From: Polyporus tsugae
Taxonomy: Eukaryota > Basidiomycota > Agaricomycetes > Polyporales > Polyporaceae
Length of the DNA: 64,000 nucleotides
Assembly (NCBI GenBank): GCA_024305745.1
Contig: JAHRBS010000007.1
Span: forward strand, 434,001-498,000
Direction: 5' to 3'
Position 1 is the first letter of the stretch. Each line of letters opens with the position of its first letter. Both the position numbers and the translations under genes were made by a program. The notes beneath the pieces are model-generated. The model was not told where the DNA came from and did not search any database. It saw only the letters and a list, made by a program, of their open reading frames with translations. Positions 12,192 through 23,905 of this stretch are shown here, piece by piece.

Positions 12192-12564
12192 AAATCTTGC
12201 CGCTAATCTTGCCGTCGTGTCCCGCTGTGCTTTGTATGCTTTACTGATTGTATTGTTTTAGTAATGGTATCTGTTGTTTTCCATCTATTCAAGATGTCCA
12301 TGCGGGTGACCAATCGTGGCTCGTCGCACGCGCATGAGGGTGTCCTACATGTACCCCTGTTTCATCCAAGAAACCCTATCCAAGAAGCCCAATCCAAGAA
12401 GCCAGGGCTCAGTGATGTCCTCTCCAAGAAGCCCAAGAAAGAGGTGCGTCATAATGCACCCGAAGTGGTCGCGGTCATAACGGCGTCCGGTCATGTTCCG
12501 TCGTCGTATCTTGCCGTCCTCTGCCGTGTCGTGTCGTGTCGTGTTCGATGATGGGGCGCCGCAA
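12192..12564. other. Intergenic region with a short degenerate repeat
   Basis: Between convergent CDC73 and the F-box gene. Around 12,365-12,435 the motif CCAAGAAGCCC recurs three to four times with small changes. I see no gene. Confidence 0.5.
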
Positions 12565-14175
12565 TCATACGACGTCGATGACCGATATCCGCCTTGCCCC
12601 CGTCGTGATGTTGTTGAACAGCAGACACACCCGCCCTGAGCCCTCCTCGAGGCACACGCTCACCAGGTGCTCCTCGGGGTCGAGCCGCACGCCGAACGAC
12701 CCGAGCTTGCCCCTCGGCCCCAGCTCCTCCGCGTCGAATGCCTCGCTGTCCGCGCCCAGGTCGAGGATCGTCCGCGGGAGCGAGTAGGTCCGGAAGTGGA
12801 TGAGCAGCGAGCCGTTCCGCGCCTCGGTGCAGTCCCAGATCGCGCGCCGCAGGCCGACGGCACCCAGGCCGATGTACCCGATCTCTGCGCCTAGGGCGAG
12901 CGGGTAGGCCACCTCGCGGTAGTCGACGCGCGAGTCGGGGAAGATGCGGAGGACGTGGAGCGCGCGGGTGCCCGCCATGACGAGCGGGTGCACGGGCGCG
13001 CGGGTGCTGGACGAGTCGGTGAACGGGCTAATGCGGTAGATGCCCGAGCCGATGTCGCAGGTCGTGCTCCAGACTGGCTGGACGGAGCGGATGCGGGGGT
13101 GCTCGGGGCCAGGTGTGGAGGCAGAGAACGGGGGGATCTCATAGATGGAGATGCCGCCGTGGTAGGCGAGCATGACTTGGTTGTCTGAGAGGACCGAAAT
13201 GGTGAAGTCCTCGTCCGCCTGTGGGCGGAAGGCGGTTATAAGAATTAAGCCGGTGGCGGTGGTTGGGTGTGTGAATGCAAACTCACCGACCACGGTCCGA
13301 TGTTCATGGACACGGCGGGGCCTTCGACGTCGGCGTATTGCGGCCCCAGCGGGCAGACGTGTAAGATCATGTCCCCGGTGCCGCTTTCGAGGCCGTACAC
13401 CAGGAGTTGTCCGCCAGAGGCGCAGCACCAGACAGAACCCATCACTGAGATCTTCCCCACCCGTAAGAACGTAGGCACGGGGTCGACGACGGCGATGTGG
13501 TAGACGTAAATGTTGCACTGGCTGTTCTCCCCAGTGCCGTCGCCAAAAAAATCAGTACGCTATCTCCAGGGGACACATACAAGAGAGTGTGTACCCACTT
13601 GTAGCGGACACCCATCTGAAGGATGATCAAATCCTCGCGTTCATTGGTCAGCGAGAGACGGGAGCTCAAGTAGAAGACGGACTCGTCATCCGTCAAGCTT
13701 TGCGCCAATGTCACGGCGGGAGCAGGGGCGCCTAGCTCGTGGAGTTGTAGCGACCCATCGCGCAAGACGATGACAAGCCAGTTCCCGCCAGCGACCAATT
13801 TGACGTGTTCCACAGTTTTGTCGCGGTGGTAGTCCCGGACAACACGGGGCTGGTAGTCGATTTGGTGCCACAGCCGATCGAGCCTGGCGGAATGTATGAC
13901 CCACATCTTCATCTCCTCCACCTCCATATCTGCCATGCGCATGGAGATTTGCGGCTGGGGGAAGTGTAGCAGGAGGCGGGATAGCATGTGGTGCCACATA
14001 GAGCGGTCACGCATGAGGGCATGTGCTTTCTTGCAGGTCTGTACGTGGAGGATGACGGTCAGTCTCGAACTCAAGGAAGAGAGGGAGGGGTACCCACCGC
14101 ACACAACCTCACGACATCCCTCACGGTCAGCAGTCGTGTGAGCGTGAGCTGTACGTCGTACGGGAGACGGTTCAT
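12565..14175 (-). CDS. F-box protein with propeller-like C-terminal region
   Basis: Four exons (14175-14098, 14038-13599, 13521-13287, 13218-12565) give 468 residues in one frame. A short N-terminal F-box-like helix pair (MNRLPYDVQLTLTRLLTVRD, then TCKKAHALMRDRSMWHHML) begins right at the start Met. The rest contains repeated beta-strand phrases such as NWLVIVLRDGSLQLHEL, GGQLLVYGLESG and NGSLLIHFRTYSLP, suggesting a divergent beta-propeller. This layout is common among agaricomycete F-box orphans. Probably an SCF substrate receptor; substrate unknown. No lesion is seen. Confidence 0.8.
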
Positions 14176-15893
14176 CGCAGGATGGACGATTGAAGGCACG
14201 GTCCAAGAACGGAGGACTTCGACGATTTTATCTCGGTCCTATCAGCCGCTCGACACAGGGAACGGTCCCAAGAACGCGCATTCCACGCAGGCACACAACC
14301 TAGTCATTCGTCATTCCGGATGGTTTGCAATTCTAGCCGCTGAATTGCCAGTGCCGAGACCGATGACGATGCTCTACTGGATGGGCTTCGCCCATTTGGG
14401 AACTGTGGAGTCTTCTTGCTCCGTAATACAAGGCCACTGCCGTTCTATCGGGAAGACTTCACCATCGTCTTTCGCACAAAGCTAGAGGTACAGCAACACA
14501 CCTGTTATAACCGAATCATTATGCAACTCCTCATCTCTAAGTCAGGTCCTCGGAGATTGCGGTTTTGGAGGTCATTGTTGGTCGCCTTGTGGTTGTGGCT
14601 GACCTTGGGAACTACCACCGGTGCCGACTCCATACATCCCCCTCTAAAATCACACAGTGGAGTCCCATACTTCGTCATCGTAGCCGATTACTACAGGTAC
14701 GAGTCTTTCATAAAAGTAATGTTGCAGATGTGGTCTGGAGGATGCCGACGCCTGATCATATGGGCTACGGCTGTGGCCGTGAGAGTCGCCCGTATTCAGA
14801 GACAAACCAAGAAGCCCCGTCCGATGTGTGGAATCACGACGAACCTTTATGGCTACTGTGTAAATTCCACTTCACGTTTTGCACCATCGTGCCCTAGATC
14901 GGATGGGAACATTCAAGCTTTTGAAACTGACCACTGAAGCTTCACATGTAACAGCCCGATCTAGAGGAGCGCATGCACAGAGCGTTGACGGAGCAGCTGG
15001 CATCAAACGGCTGCTCGGCCCGCGACGTACTCGACCCCCTCATCAGCGGCGAAGTTTCTTGAGCGTCGACAGGTTTCTTGTACTTACTGACCAGGGCTTG
15101 GCTTCTCACCAGGATGGACTGCGCAAGTAGATTTCCAACCGGAGATGAAGGCCTTTTAGACGAGGATGGCGAAAGGGGACCGCGTTATGGACCACCCCGA
15201 CGCATGTTCAAGTTGCCAGTGGTGTCTTGGACCTGCACGCTCGGGAGCGGCGCGGATGGTCAGCGTGTGCAAGTGTGCACTACGTACACATCGTCATCAG
15301 GCACAGATCCTGTCATATTAAACGGTGGGAAGGAATTGTAGATTCCTGTAGAGTTCAAAAGGTGCCCACACGCAGTCACACTTGCCTCGGCCGTTAGACC
15401 AAGCCTGGGTAATCTGTGTAAGCGCGTATCTTGGCAGACGTTCGTGAAAAGCGCATTGTAGTATGAAGCTCTACCAACGAAGTTTTGGGCTTGGGTCGAA
15501 GGTACGTATAGTCAATCCTGTTGGTTTGTGTGCTGCGGACTAAACTTTGTCACAACACCGACACTGCATCAGGATTGTGACTCGGGACCGTGAGGAAAGA
15601 CGTGAAGTTGTCAGCACCCGCGTTCCAGATAACGGGATGTCGGCAAATCACGATTCAGAAATACAAGGTTGCACTGGCGGCTCTCCGGGTCACCAATCAC
15701 ACGTAGCGCACGTATTATATATACGGCGAAACATTGACTCGGCTGAAGGCACTGCAACATCTCGTTCTGATGACGCAAATTAGTGAGCTTTTTCACCAGA
15801 CGATTGTGGCGGCCACGGCCGAAACGACCTTTGTTCCCGACCGTCACCATCGAAAGTTGTGTCCGATTTCCATTGGAGGGTAAGTGGTAGAAC
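14176..15893. other. Gene-poor region, 1.7 kb
   Basis: Several short open frames occur (14,416-15,130 on plus), one with a hydrophobic segment near 14,560-14,620, but none joins into a credible spliced gene and I recognise no domain. It may hold relics of a decayed gene. It also contains the promoter of the MFS gene. Confidence 0.4.
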
Positions 15894-17638
15894 ATGGCCG
15901 CGTTAACAGAAGAGAGCCCGCTACTGGCTGCGTCATCAGATCCGGAGATCTTGAAACATGATCTGCTCTATCAACGCTTTTCTCTCTCCCAAAAACGCCG
16001 TATCGTGTCCCTGATCAGCTATGCTGGGGTGATACCTTGTGAGTACTTCAACATAGTCATGTCAAGATGAACTCATAGGCTCACTGAGCTGCATCCAACT
16101 AGTCTTAGCCTCTGGATCGTTCATACCCTCTATCCCCGAGATCGCTAGAGAGCTCGATACCACAGGTCCGGTTATCAGGTGCGAAGATACATTATGTCTC
16201 CCAGCCTTCTCTGCTCTGACATCTAAAATTCACAGCCTCGCAGTGAGCTTATCCCTTGCCACTGCTGCCATTGGCAGTCTTACATGGGCGACGTATTCGA
16301 GTACATGTGAGTGGGCGGTGACTCAGAACTTCCGTTGTACCGTCTAATCACCGCAATCGTAGATGGCCGTCGCTTCGTGTACCTTAGGTCACTCCCGTGC
16401 CTTTGCATAGGGTCAATCGGGGTAGCCAACTCGCACGCCGTGCCCACGATCATGTTCTGGCGTGTCGTTCAAGCTTTCGGTGCCTCAAGCGCGATGTCCG
16501 TCGGCGCCGGAGTCATCGGAGATGTCTATCGACTCGAGGAACGAGGGTATGCCATGGGTCTCTTCTTTGGTGTGAGTCATGCCGCAAGCCTTTGGCGAGT
16601 TACATTTCACAATGATTCATTAATCTTCATTTCCGGTGCGCCTTCTTTGAATTAGGCTTCGCTCCTCGGTCCAGCAATCGCTCCCTTGTGCGGAGGTCTC
16701 GCTACACATTACGCCTCCTGGCGCTATGCTCAGTGGGCCTTGTTTTTCATGGGTATCACCGCATTCGTCCCGGTGGCATTATGGCTCCCAGAGACGCTAG
16801 ACCCAGAGAAGCTCAACAAGATCAAGGCACAGGGAGACAGGTTTAAGGTTCTCAATCCCTTTGCTAGTCTTGCGCTCTTGCGCAGCCCGACCATCTTCGT
16901 TGTGGTGAGCCGTAGCCACAATTTATACCACCCTAACCTTTACTCATTTGGTCTCAGACTCTTGCCGGTACAACGGCCTTGATCACCGATTTCGGTATGT
17001 TGGTGCTCTACATGACATTGCACTCCGCTAACACCCATTCAGTGATGATGGTCCCTCTCTCGTATACGGTCGTGAGTCCCCGTAAACTCCGGTCCTTCAG
17101 AAAATAAAACTTACGTGACCTTAGGGAAAGGCATATGACATCTCAAACGAAGCCATCATAGGAGCATTATTCGTTCCTTCTGGCCTAGGAAATATTAGTG
17201 AGTTTCCCCTCTCCACTTGAGGACTTCGCAGCTTCCTTATCGTCCCCCAATTCAGTCGGCGCCCCGCTGGCTGGATATTTAGCCGACAGGGCTATCATCG
17301 TTTGGCGTAAGCGTCGCGGTGGTGTCTGGGTGCCCGAGGATCGTCTCCGTGCCGCAACATGGGGGGCGGCTTTCTTCGTGCCCGTATCAATTCTCGTGGC
17401 GGGCGTGACGATGGAATACGTTCCCGGGATTCCCGGGATAATTCTCATTATCGTTTGCCTATTCATGAATGGCGTTGGGGTATGTCCTGCTTGAGTTGGT
17501 AGTGGCGCATTGTCAGCTTCGGAGTGCTGATTCTCGGCCCGGTGTCCATAGGTGGACATTGTCCTAACACCCTCCTCTTCGTACTATGTCGATATCTTGC
17601 ACGATCGGAGCGCCGAAGCGATGGCGGCGAGCATGTGA
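15894..17638 (+). pseudogene. MFS transporter (DHA1-like), exons 1-10, cut by a giant transposon
   Basis: 5' part of a major facilitator plasma-membrane transporter of the drug:H+ antiporter type. Ten exons: 15894-16038, 16103-16178, 16236-16306, 16363-16571, 16656-16904, 16958-16994, 17043-17071, 17125-17197, 17256-17479, 17552-17634. Family signs are a serine-rich N-terminus, YGRRFVYLRS between helices 2 and 3, SVGAGVIGDVYRLEERG, and a central loop with PETLDPEKLNKI. Codon 399 is ATG followed at once by TGA (17636-17638), made by the splice-donor bases and the target duplication, so the truncated product would stop at residue 399 and lack its last 66 residues. The remaining two exons are at 51171-51437 and every junction is in phase, so the gene was intact before the insertion. 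Substrate unknown. Confidence 0.92.
17636..17638. repeat. Target site duplication, left (TGA)
   Basis: TGA directly before the left end of the giant element, matched by TGA at 51101-51103 directly after its right end. With one copy removed the flanks join as AGCAT|GTGAGTACTG, a perfect exon end and splice donor. Confidence 0.88.
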
Positions 17639-17668
17639 CACGGCGGGCATTCGATGGCAACCCCCTGG

Positions 17669-18038
17669 GGGAAATAGAGGGGAAAGTGGTGGGAAAACTA
17701 TAATTTCCGGGCAGTAACCAGGCGATATTCCGGAGTGGGAAAAGCCACATGTTTGGCCTATTTCCCGGTTCAGAAAACGATGCTTTGTCTGGGACCGCAT
17801 GCTCCGAGATGGGAAATGGGCGGGGCAGAGAGGGGAAATGACACGTTCCACATTTCAATCCCAGCTGTCAGAATCGGGGTGATACGAAACATTACCTTTG
17901 TATGTCCGATCTATTTCCCATAGGGGAAAACATGCAATTTCCCGGCCAGAGGAACGATCTTGATCCACGACCTGGGAAATACGTGGGACACGTGGGATGT
18001 CCCGTCCTGGGAAATGGGTAAGAAACATGGCATTTCCC
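17669..18038. repeat. Subterminal GGGAAA/TTTCCC motif array
   Basis: At least thirteen GGGAAA hexamers in both orientations within 370 bp, starting at 17669, 17680, 17691, 17737, 17761, 17811, 17833, 17914, 17924, 17938, 17974, 18009 and 18033. The array is mirrored in the right repeat. Subterminal short repeats in both orientations are known from CACTA elements, where they bind element-encoded protein; here that role is an inference. Confidence 0.72.
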
Positions 18039-18238
18039 CTGGCCGGAAACATGGTGGATTACCGGGTGGCGCCCCATCCCGCCCGCCATCGCTCCAAAAG
18101 CGCCCCGCCGTCACTCCGATACTGCCCCAATAGAGTCCTACCGTCGCGCCACCGACGCTCCACCGTCACCCGATAGCATCCTACCGTCGCGCCCCCGACG
18201 CCCCACCGTCGGCCCTGGGCCTACCGTCGCGCCACTCC

Positions 18239-18530
18239 ACAGAGCGTCCAACATCCACAACATCCACAAAGGAATGCCGACTTGTGGCGCCCCGCCCTCT
18301 TGCCTTCCTTGGATCTCCGATCGGCACTCCCTCGCCTCGCCTTGCCTTGCCTCGCCGTCTCGTCCCCATCGCGCTCCCCATCGCGCTCCCTCGCGCTCCC
18401 TCGGGCATAGGCGCTCCCTCGCGCTCCTCCGTGCCCAGAGCGCCACAGAGCGTCCGACATCGCTGTGATGAACAAAGGAATGCCGACTTGTGGCGCCCCC
18501 GCCCTCTTGTCTTTCTTGGGGCTCTGATCG
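18239..18530. repeat. Tandem duplication (about 200-bp unit) inside the terminal repeat
   Basis: A block starting AGAGCGTCC(A/G)ACATC and containing AAAGGAATGCCGACTTGTGG occurs near 18,241 and again near 18,439, about 200 bp apart, with small changes between copies. The same pair occurs inverted in the right terminal repeat, so it formed before the terminal repeats last became identical. Confidence 0.75.
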
Positions 18531-18742
18531 GCACCAGTGCCTCTCCCTGGCCACACCTCGCCTCGCCATCTCGTCCCCATCACGCTCCCTCGCGCTCCCC
18601 GCACCTCCCTCGGGAATAGGCGCTCTCTTGCGCTCCTCCGCGCCTCCCACGCCTCCCTTGCGCTTCCTCTTGCCTCTCTTGGAGCTCCGCGCCTTTCTTC
18701 AGGAGCCCTTCCCCGCCATCTCGCCCCTCGCCTATTCCCTCG

Positions 18743-19681
18743 TGCCTCCCCTCTTGGGGCTACCAGCGTGCCTCCCTCCATCTCAATCCGCTCGTCGCGA
18801 CTCCCACGTCGTCCATCGTGCCAAAAGTGCCCCTCCAGAAGCGCCCCTCTATTGCGGCAAACGCGCTTCATCCCGCCCCATCCATCGTGCCAACAGCGAC
18901 TCTCCGGCGCGCTCTCTCTCCGAAGCGTCAATAGTCTTCCATCTCGCCTGGTCTGTCACGACAGTCCTCTCGGACGGGCCGCCCATCGTCCTGCTTGAAG
19001 GCATAGTTGCTTCTTCAATCCTGGAAAGTGTCTCCTGCATCCTGGATGATGCCGCAAACTGTCCGTCTTGCAGTTCCTTCTTGATCTGGCGTGATCGGAG
19101 AAACTCAGCGATATCACCTACTAATATGAGTCTTAACACAGACCTTTTGCAACCAGGAACGCTCCACACCTGGGACTCTCAATGTGAAGCTTCAGAGGCA
19201 CGAAGAAGGGGTTGGAGAGGAGAGCAGTTGTTGATTGATCTGTGAGCGAGATGGAGAACGGGATTGGATACGGTCGTCAGTGAGCGCTAGAGCTGTTGAC
19301 GCTCCACACTCTGAGCTCCGTCTCCGCCGTGCTCTGCGCCTCCGCTCCGCCATTCCCGTCGCCATTCCCGTCGCTCCATGCTTTTCAATGTAAATGCCGA
19401 CATGTTAAGATTTGCAATTTGTACGGAAGTAATTATGAAGTTTCAATGGACGCGTAGTGAGGGTATTGAGGAGAGGAGGCGAAGTATACGACCAGAAGCT
19501 ATGCAAGAAGACAGCGGAGGCGGGAGTTACAATACATGGATATGCGGAGAATAATTTGGATGGTGGAAAACATATGAAGGGAGGTTATGTAAGAGGAGGC
19601 ATACAAGGGCATGGAAGGCATGGGATAGAAGGCATGGGGGAATAGGTTCGATGACGTACTTGTGTGCGTAGAAGAAAAGCT
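18743..19681. other. Element interior next to left terminal repeat
   Basis: No confident gene. A minus-strand frame at 19169-18849 (106 codons) looks somewhat protein-like but has no recognised domain and no clear partner exons; it may be the relic of a gene cut off by the element end. Confidence 0.4.
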
Positions 19682-22643
19682 CTATGCAGCGCCGCCCACA
19701 ACATGCTCGTTATCCGCATCCTCCTCCTCATCTTCCTCCGCAGCCTCGTCCTCCTCCTCTGGCACTGGGAACTCCTTGGGATCGACATATGCCGGTTGCT
19801 GATAGGTGGGCAGTGAGAAGTTGTAGTCGCTATCGATGATGTTGAGCCTCGCTCGGACGTGGCCAGGGAGCGAATCCAACCACGCCTGGCTGTAGCAGTT
19901 CCTCCAGAGCCCTTCTGGGGCCTTCGAGTCCACCATGCGAGTAACTCCCTTCTCGACCCGTGTACGTGGAGCGTTACTGCTGGGAAGCTGGCCTTTGATG
20001 CTCTGACGCCAGTCGGCGATGTTCCACAGCTCTAAGGTACGGACAAAGATCTTGAAAGCTCGGCTTTGCCAGGCAGCATCGACGATGATGTAGACGCGCG
20101 GATGCTTCTGTCGGTCATCATGTTCATCCTCCACCTCAGCTTCGTCGGCACTCATGTGACATGGCTTGAGTAGATAGAAGAGGTCCCTGTGCTGGACAAG
20201 ACCGTGTCTGTCGATCGTGCGGATGCGGACCTTGTAGGTCTGCGACCGAATGGAGCCATCAGTCCCAGTGCGGGTGGAGATATCTGGGATGTGCTTACCG
20301 TAGATCTTCGCGCATTGACTCGTTTGCGTTCCCGTCTGCGTTCAAGCCATCCAGCATGTTGAGGTGTCATCGGAGTAGCATGAGCCTTGTACTCCCGGCG
20401 CAAATAGTCCATGTGGTTGTCGATCGCCTGGACTACCACGTCGTACCTAGTAAAATGCTTCGGAAGTGGCGGTTCGCTGTACAGGCCCCCCTTCAACTCC
20501 CGGATGAAGTCTTCAATACAGAAGCGACGTGCATCGCAGTTGTAGTCGCCAGTCTTCCAGCCTGCGACGAAGTCGGGCCGGAAGTTGTCCTTGCCAATGG
20601 GTGGACACTCGCCGCTGTTGTACGCCGCGACCTGCTCCGGGGTATGGGGTGGGTACCGCGGCGGGAGTTCCTTTGTGCTCTTGACTTTGAGTAGCATGTA
20701 CATGACATGGCGGCGGACAGATCGCTGGGAAGGGTTGTGAGTGGAAAGCTCGATGCATTAATGCACTACAACGACCATACCACAAGCTGCAAATGATAAG
20801 GGCGATCTATAACCTTCTGCGCTTCGAGTTTGGCCTTCAAGCGCTTCTCCTCTCTTTCTTCCTCCTCCTCCTCGTCAGCGGCGTATCCATCGTCCACATA
20901 TGCAGGTGCATTTGTCGCTCGGCCACCATCCTGGGTAGAGTAAGGGCGAGAGCGAGAGCCTGCCATAGGACGACAACCTCCAGTGCAGTTTACATGATTC
21001 ACGGGAGAGCTTTGGATTAAACCGCCAACCAGAGTTCTGCCGTGCAAAGTCAATCAACGCAAAGTAAATGTACGGTGCACAGGACATACCCAATGTCATC
21101 AATCTTGCGGGTCATCCCGTTGATGGCATCAAGCATCACAACACCGAAATGGTTGCCCTGCGGAGCGGCCGGGATGTCTTGTGATGTGGTGGGTACGCGG
21201 CCAGCAGGGCGATATTGGGAATGAGCAGCCGGACGGAAACTGGCTGAACCACTATGTTCGTATGTCTGCGTGCCAGCGAATGAACCGCCCTTGATGCATT
21301 TCAGCACATCGTACTACGATTACTATGACAAAGAACAACGACTGTTGCTTACCATGTCAAAGGCATCCTCAACGTAGGGTGTTCGGTAGGTGCCAGAAGC
21401 GGGAGCTCCGGCCGGTGGAACACTTCTGTCGACAGACGCGGACATACGCGAAGTTGCTTTGGCCTTGCCTTTGGGTTGCCTTCCGGGTACAGATGTGTTT
21501 CCGGACTGAGCAGGAGGGGGCTAAACTAGGGCGTCATGAAGAGATGGACTTGATCGAGGGGAGAGGTATGAACGTACCGCGGATTGCTGCGACTTCTGAT
21601 GAAACTCCGAGACAAGACGGAGTTGGTCAAGTGGCGTCAGAGAGTCCCACAGCATTATTTGCTCGTCCCTCGACTAGCGATGTGAATATGAGAACGTAGT
21701 CGAGTCCATTCGCGTGAAACACATACCATCTGATCTCCGAAGGTGTCAAAAAGAATGCCGTCATGGGGAGGCGGGATTCTTCCCAAGGCGAGGTTGCCCT
21801 CGGGAACCCGAGTAGACGAAAGACTTTCGTTGGTAATGGGAACCTGTTGGGGACGGGGCAAAGGAGGAGACTGGAGACCGTCACGTGGAGGTGTTCGACC
21901 GCGGTTCAAAGTAGATGTCGGCCTTAGAGCCGGGTTCGAGGAGGAAGGATGGACGAATGGAGCTGTAGACGCGAAGCCAGCAGCGGGCGGGTTGAAGTGC
22001 TGAGCGGGAGCGGGTCCAGGGTACCCATAAAACCTCCCAGCGACGTTAGAACTGCTAGCAGGGTACGCGCCTGGGTGGTGGTTCGCAACGGAGCCCTGAT
22101 GAAAGTACTGGGGTGGCACCGCTACGAAGGTAGTCAGACACTGGCCGTGAAAGACTTGGTGGTATGGTACGTACATGTCCGATTGCCTGAGTAGGCATAT
22201 GCCGCCAGTGGGTGGCCAGGTTGAGGACCGTATGACTCGGCACCAGGCGAGTTGAGTGCTCCGTTGCCTTGAAGAGGCTGGATCGCTGGTGCATAGTGAT
22301 ACTCGCCGGGTATAGAGTAAGCCCGAGGGTCGAACTGCGGCTGAAACGTAGACACGGGAGGAGCACCAGGGTTGTAAGGACGCTGTGAAGCCGGGGGGTT
22401 CTGCAGGGGGACAAAGGGAGGGGAGGACCGATGGTTCTGCAGTGGGATGAAAGGAGGAGAGGACCGGCGTAACTGGCCAGTGCCGGCAGTGTAGCCTCCA
22501 CCGCCAGCCACTGGAGGTTGTTGTGGAAGCTGTGGATAGCCGTTGTGATAGTGAGAGGGGGAAGACGGAGGGTGTGGCACGGTCTGCGGGATGTATCCTG
22601 GAGGGTAGGGGGCCGGCGCGGCGGGTGGATACTGTGTTGGCAT
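19682..22643 (-). CDS. Element-borne orphan protein, 844 aa, Pro-rich N-terminus
   Basis: I do not recognise this family. Eight exons (22643-22175, 22121-21727, 21673-21578, 21520-21353, 21289-21090, 21036-20814, 20724-20299, 20239-19682) join in phase to 844 residues with no lesion, so it is under constraint or young. The first 280 residues are Pro/Tyr/Gln-rich and disordered-looking. Then come a short conserved-looking helix (LTPLDQLRLVSEFHQKSQQS), an acidic-basic helical stretch (residues about 490-517, EEEEEEREEKRLKAKLEAQK), and a compact C-terminal region rich in aromatic residues and Cys (DFVAGWKTGDYNCDARRFC, TYKVRIRTIDRHGLVQHRDL) ending in a polyacidic tail. It is the first gene of the minus-strand block inside the giant element. 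No function is inferred. Confidence 0.82.
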
Positions 22644-23026
22644 TCTCTTATGATCTGGCAAACAGATAAACAAGGAATGTGTGAAGAAGTGTATAACAAC
22701 GCGCGATAGAAGGCTTGAGACGTACACTGTGAGCTGGAGAGGATGGGTGCTGGAGTCGTAGACTGGGGATCAGCCAGGACGCTCAGGCAGGTTTATGAAC
22801 CTAGCCCGCCACCCGGCATACTGACCATCACCCGGCACCATGTTGTCGTGGATCATTCACAAAGGTGTCGGTCCACGAGGTGGGGCCAGGGGGCATGAGG
22901 CAGTCGCATGCCCGCACGAACTCGGGCGCTTAATGGACATGACAGCTCGGCAAGACAGAAGAGACGATTGAATGCCAGACATGATGGAACGAAGGGTAAG
23001 TACATGCAATGGACTGAAGGAATACT
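22644..23026. other. Spacer between two minus-strand element genes
   Basis: 383 bp with the promoter of the 844-aa gene and the 3' end of the SUN-domain gene. Nothing else seen. Confidence 0.4.
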
Positions 23027-23905
23027 CTATGTAAAAATATTAATGCCAATGAAGGATGAGAATGATAAGGACTCACAAGGACTGGTGGTTGAGTTTCCAT
23101 GGATGCGGATGCGGTAAATACAAGTTGACAAACTGCCCCAATTATCCAACACCTCGAACACAAAAATGCCATAGTCCAAGTCGAGTTCTTGGAACCGCCG
23201 GTCAACTGGAAAGGTTTGGACGTAGTGAGTAGCATCAATGTCATACTCGAAATCGGCCACATGAATAAATGTGGTGTAGTGCGCCTTGATTGCTGGACCA
23301 TCGCCCACCGTCTGAGTCGACACCTGGAACTCACGGAGCCGTTCTGAGCCCTGAGAACCCTCCACATACGCCCACGCTCGCATCCTTCGTGGAGCCCGTC
23401 CTATGTCATCTGCGAGATGGCGAGGGACGTGATCGATGGTGATGTGGGTTGGATGAATCCGCTCTGCCGCTACGATACCAACTTGACCCTCCGTGCCAGG
23501 AATCGGCCAGCAGCGACCTCCATGCAAGTTATCACGGAGGATGACTTCAGCAGGATGTGGTGATAGGGACTTTGAGGACAGATGAAAGGTCCCCGTAGTC
23601 ATGTCGTGGATAATCCGGGCCCCGTCAGCTGCGAACGCATAGTCACGACGCCCTATCGTCCGGTGCGTAGAATCTCGAACATATCGCCGCGCTGCACGGG
23701 TACCGGGAAGGTGAATGGTGAGGCGGCGCAGAGAGCGAGTGAGTGATATGGTGCCATTGGTGAGACTGTCACTGAAGGGGATATTGTGTCGGTATGAGAA
23801 GAGGAGTGAGATGATCAGGGGAATTAGAGCGATGATGGTCGCGCCGAGAGTCAGGTGAGCCCAGCTACCCATTGCGGTCTTCTTGGACGTTGGAGTTGTG
23901 ATCAT
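23027..23905 (-). CDS. SUN-domain (Sad1/UNC-84) membrane protein carried by the element
   Basis: One exon of 292 residues. A single membrane segment at about residues 17-37 (LGATIIALIPLIISLLFSYR) follows a short basic head. A SUN domain fills about residues 95-270: DYAFAADGARIIHD start, EVILRDNLHGGRCWPIPG with the conserved Cys-Trp, IHPTHITIDHVPRHLADD, RRMRAWAYVEG, and the end VFEVLDNWGSLSTCIYRIRI, which matches the family's NWG...TC.YR.R.HG close. SUN proteins span the inner nuclear membrane and bind KASH partners in the LINC complex, tethering chromatin or spindle poles; some fungal relatives act in the ER. It has no coiled-coil stem, so it is much shorter than canonical SUN1/Sad1. The last 20 codons may instead be intron. 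Domain identity is firm; the role in the element is unknown. Confidence 0.87.
   Translation of the reverse strand: MITTPTSKKTAMGSWAHLTLGATIIALIPLIISLLFSYRHNIPFSDSLTNGTISLTRSLRRLTIHLPGTRAARRYVRDSTHRTIGRRDYAFAADGARIIHDMTTGTFHLSSKSLSPHPAEVILRDNLHGGRCWPIPGTEGQVGIVAAERIHPTHITIDHVPRHLADDIGRAPRRMRAWAYVEGSQGSERLREFQVSTQTVGDGPAIKAHYTTFIHVADFEYDIDATHYVQTFPVDRRFQELDLDYGIFVFEVLDNWGSLSTCIYRIRIHGNSTTSPCESLSFSSFIGINIFT

Larger units (their letters stand above)
17639..18742 (+). repeat. Left terminal inverted repeat, about 1,104 bp
   Basis: Reverse complement of 49997-51100 without indels, by eye. I find two mismatches, both near 18,570-18,585. The outer 400 bp is rich in GGGAAA/TTTCCC; the inner 500 bp is GC-rich with repeated GCGCTCCCTC. 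Inward of 18742 the two sides diverge. Long open frames here, in both orientations, are a by-product of the GC-rich repeats and I do not regard them as genes. Confidence 0.92.

Noticed and set aside
14416..15130. Possible spliced gene upstream of the MFS transporter
   Set aside because: Open pieces do not join in phase with good splice sites and show no domain.
18138..18931. Long Arg/Gly/Glu-rich open frames in the left terminal repeat and their mirror at 49991-50601
   Set aside because: Present in several frames and on both strands, made by GC-rich GCGCTCCCTC repeats; no splice structure and no domain.
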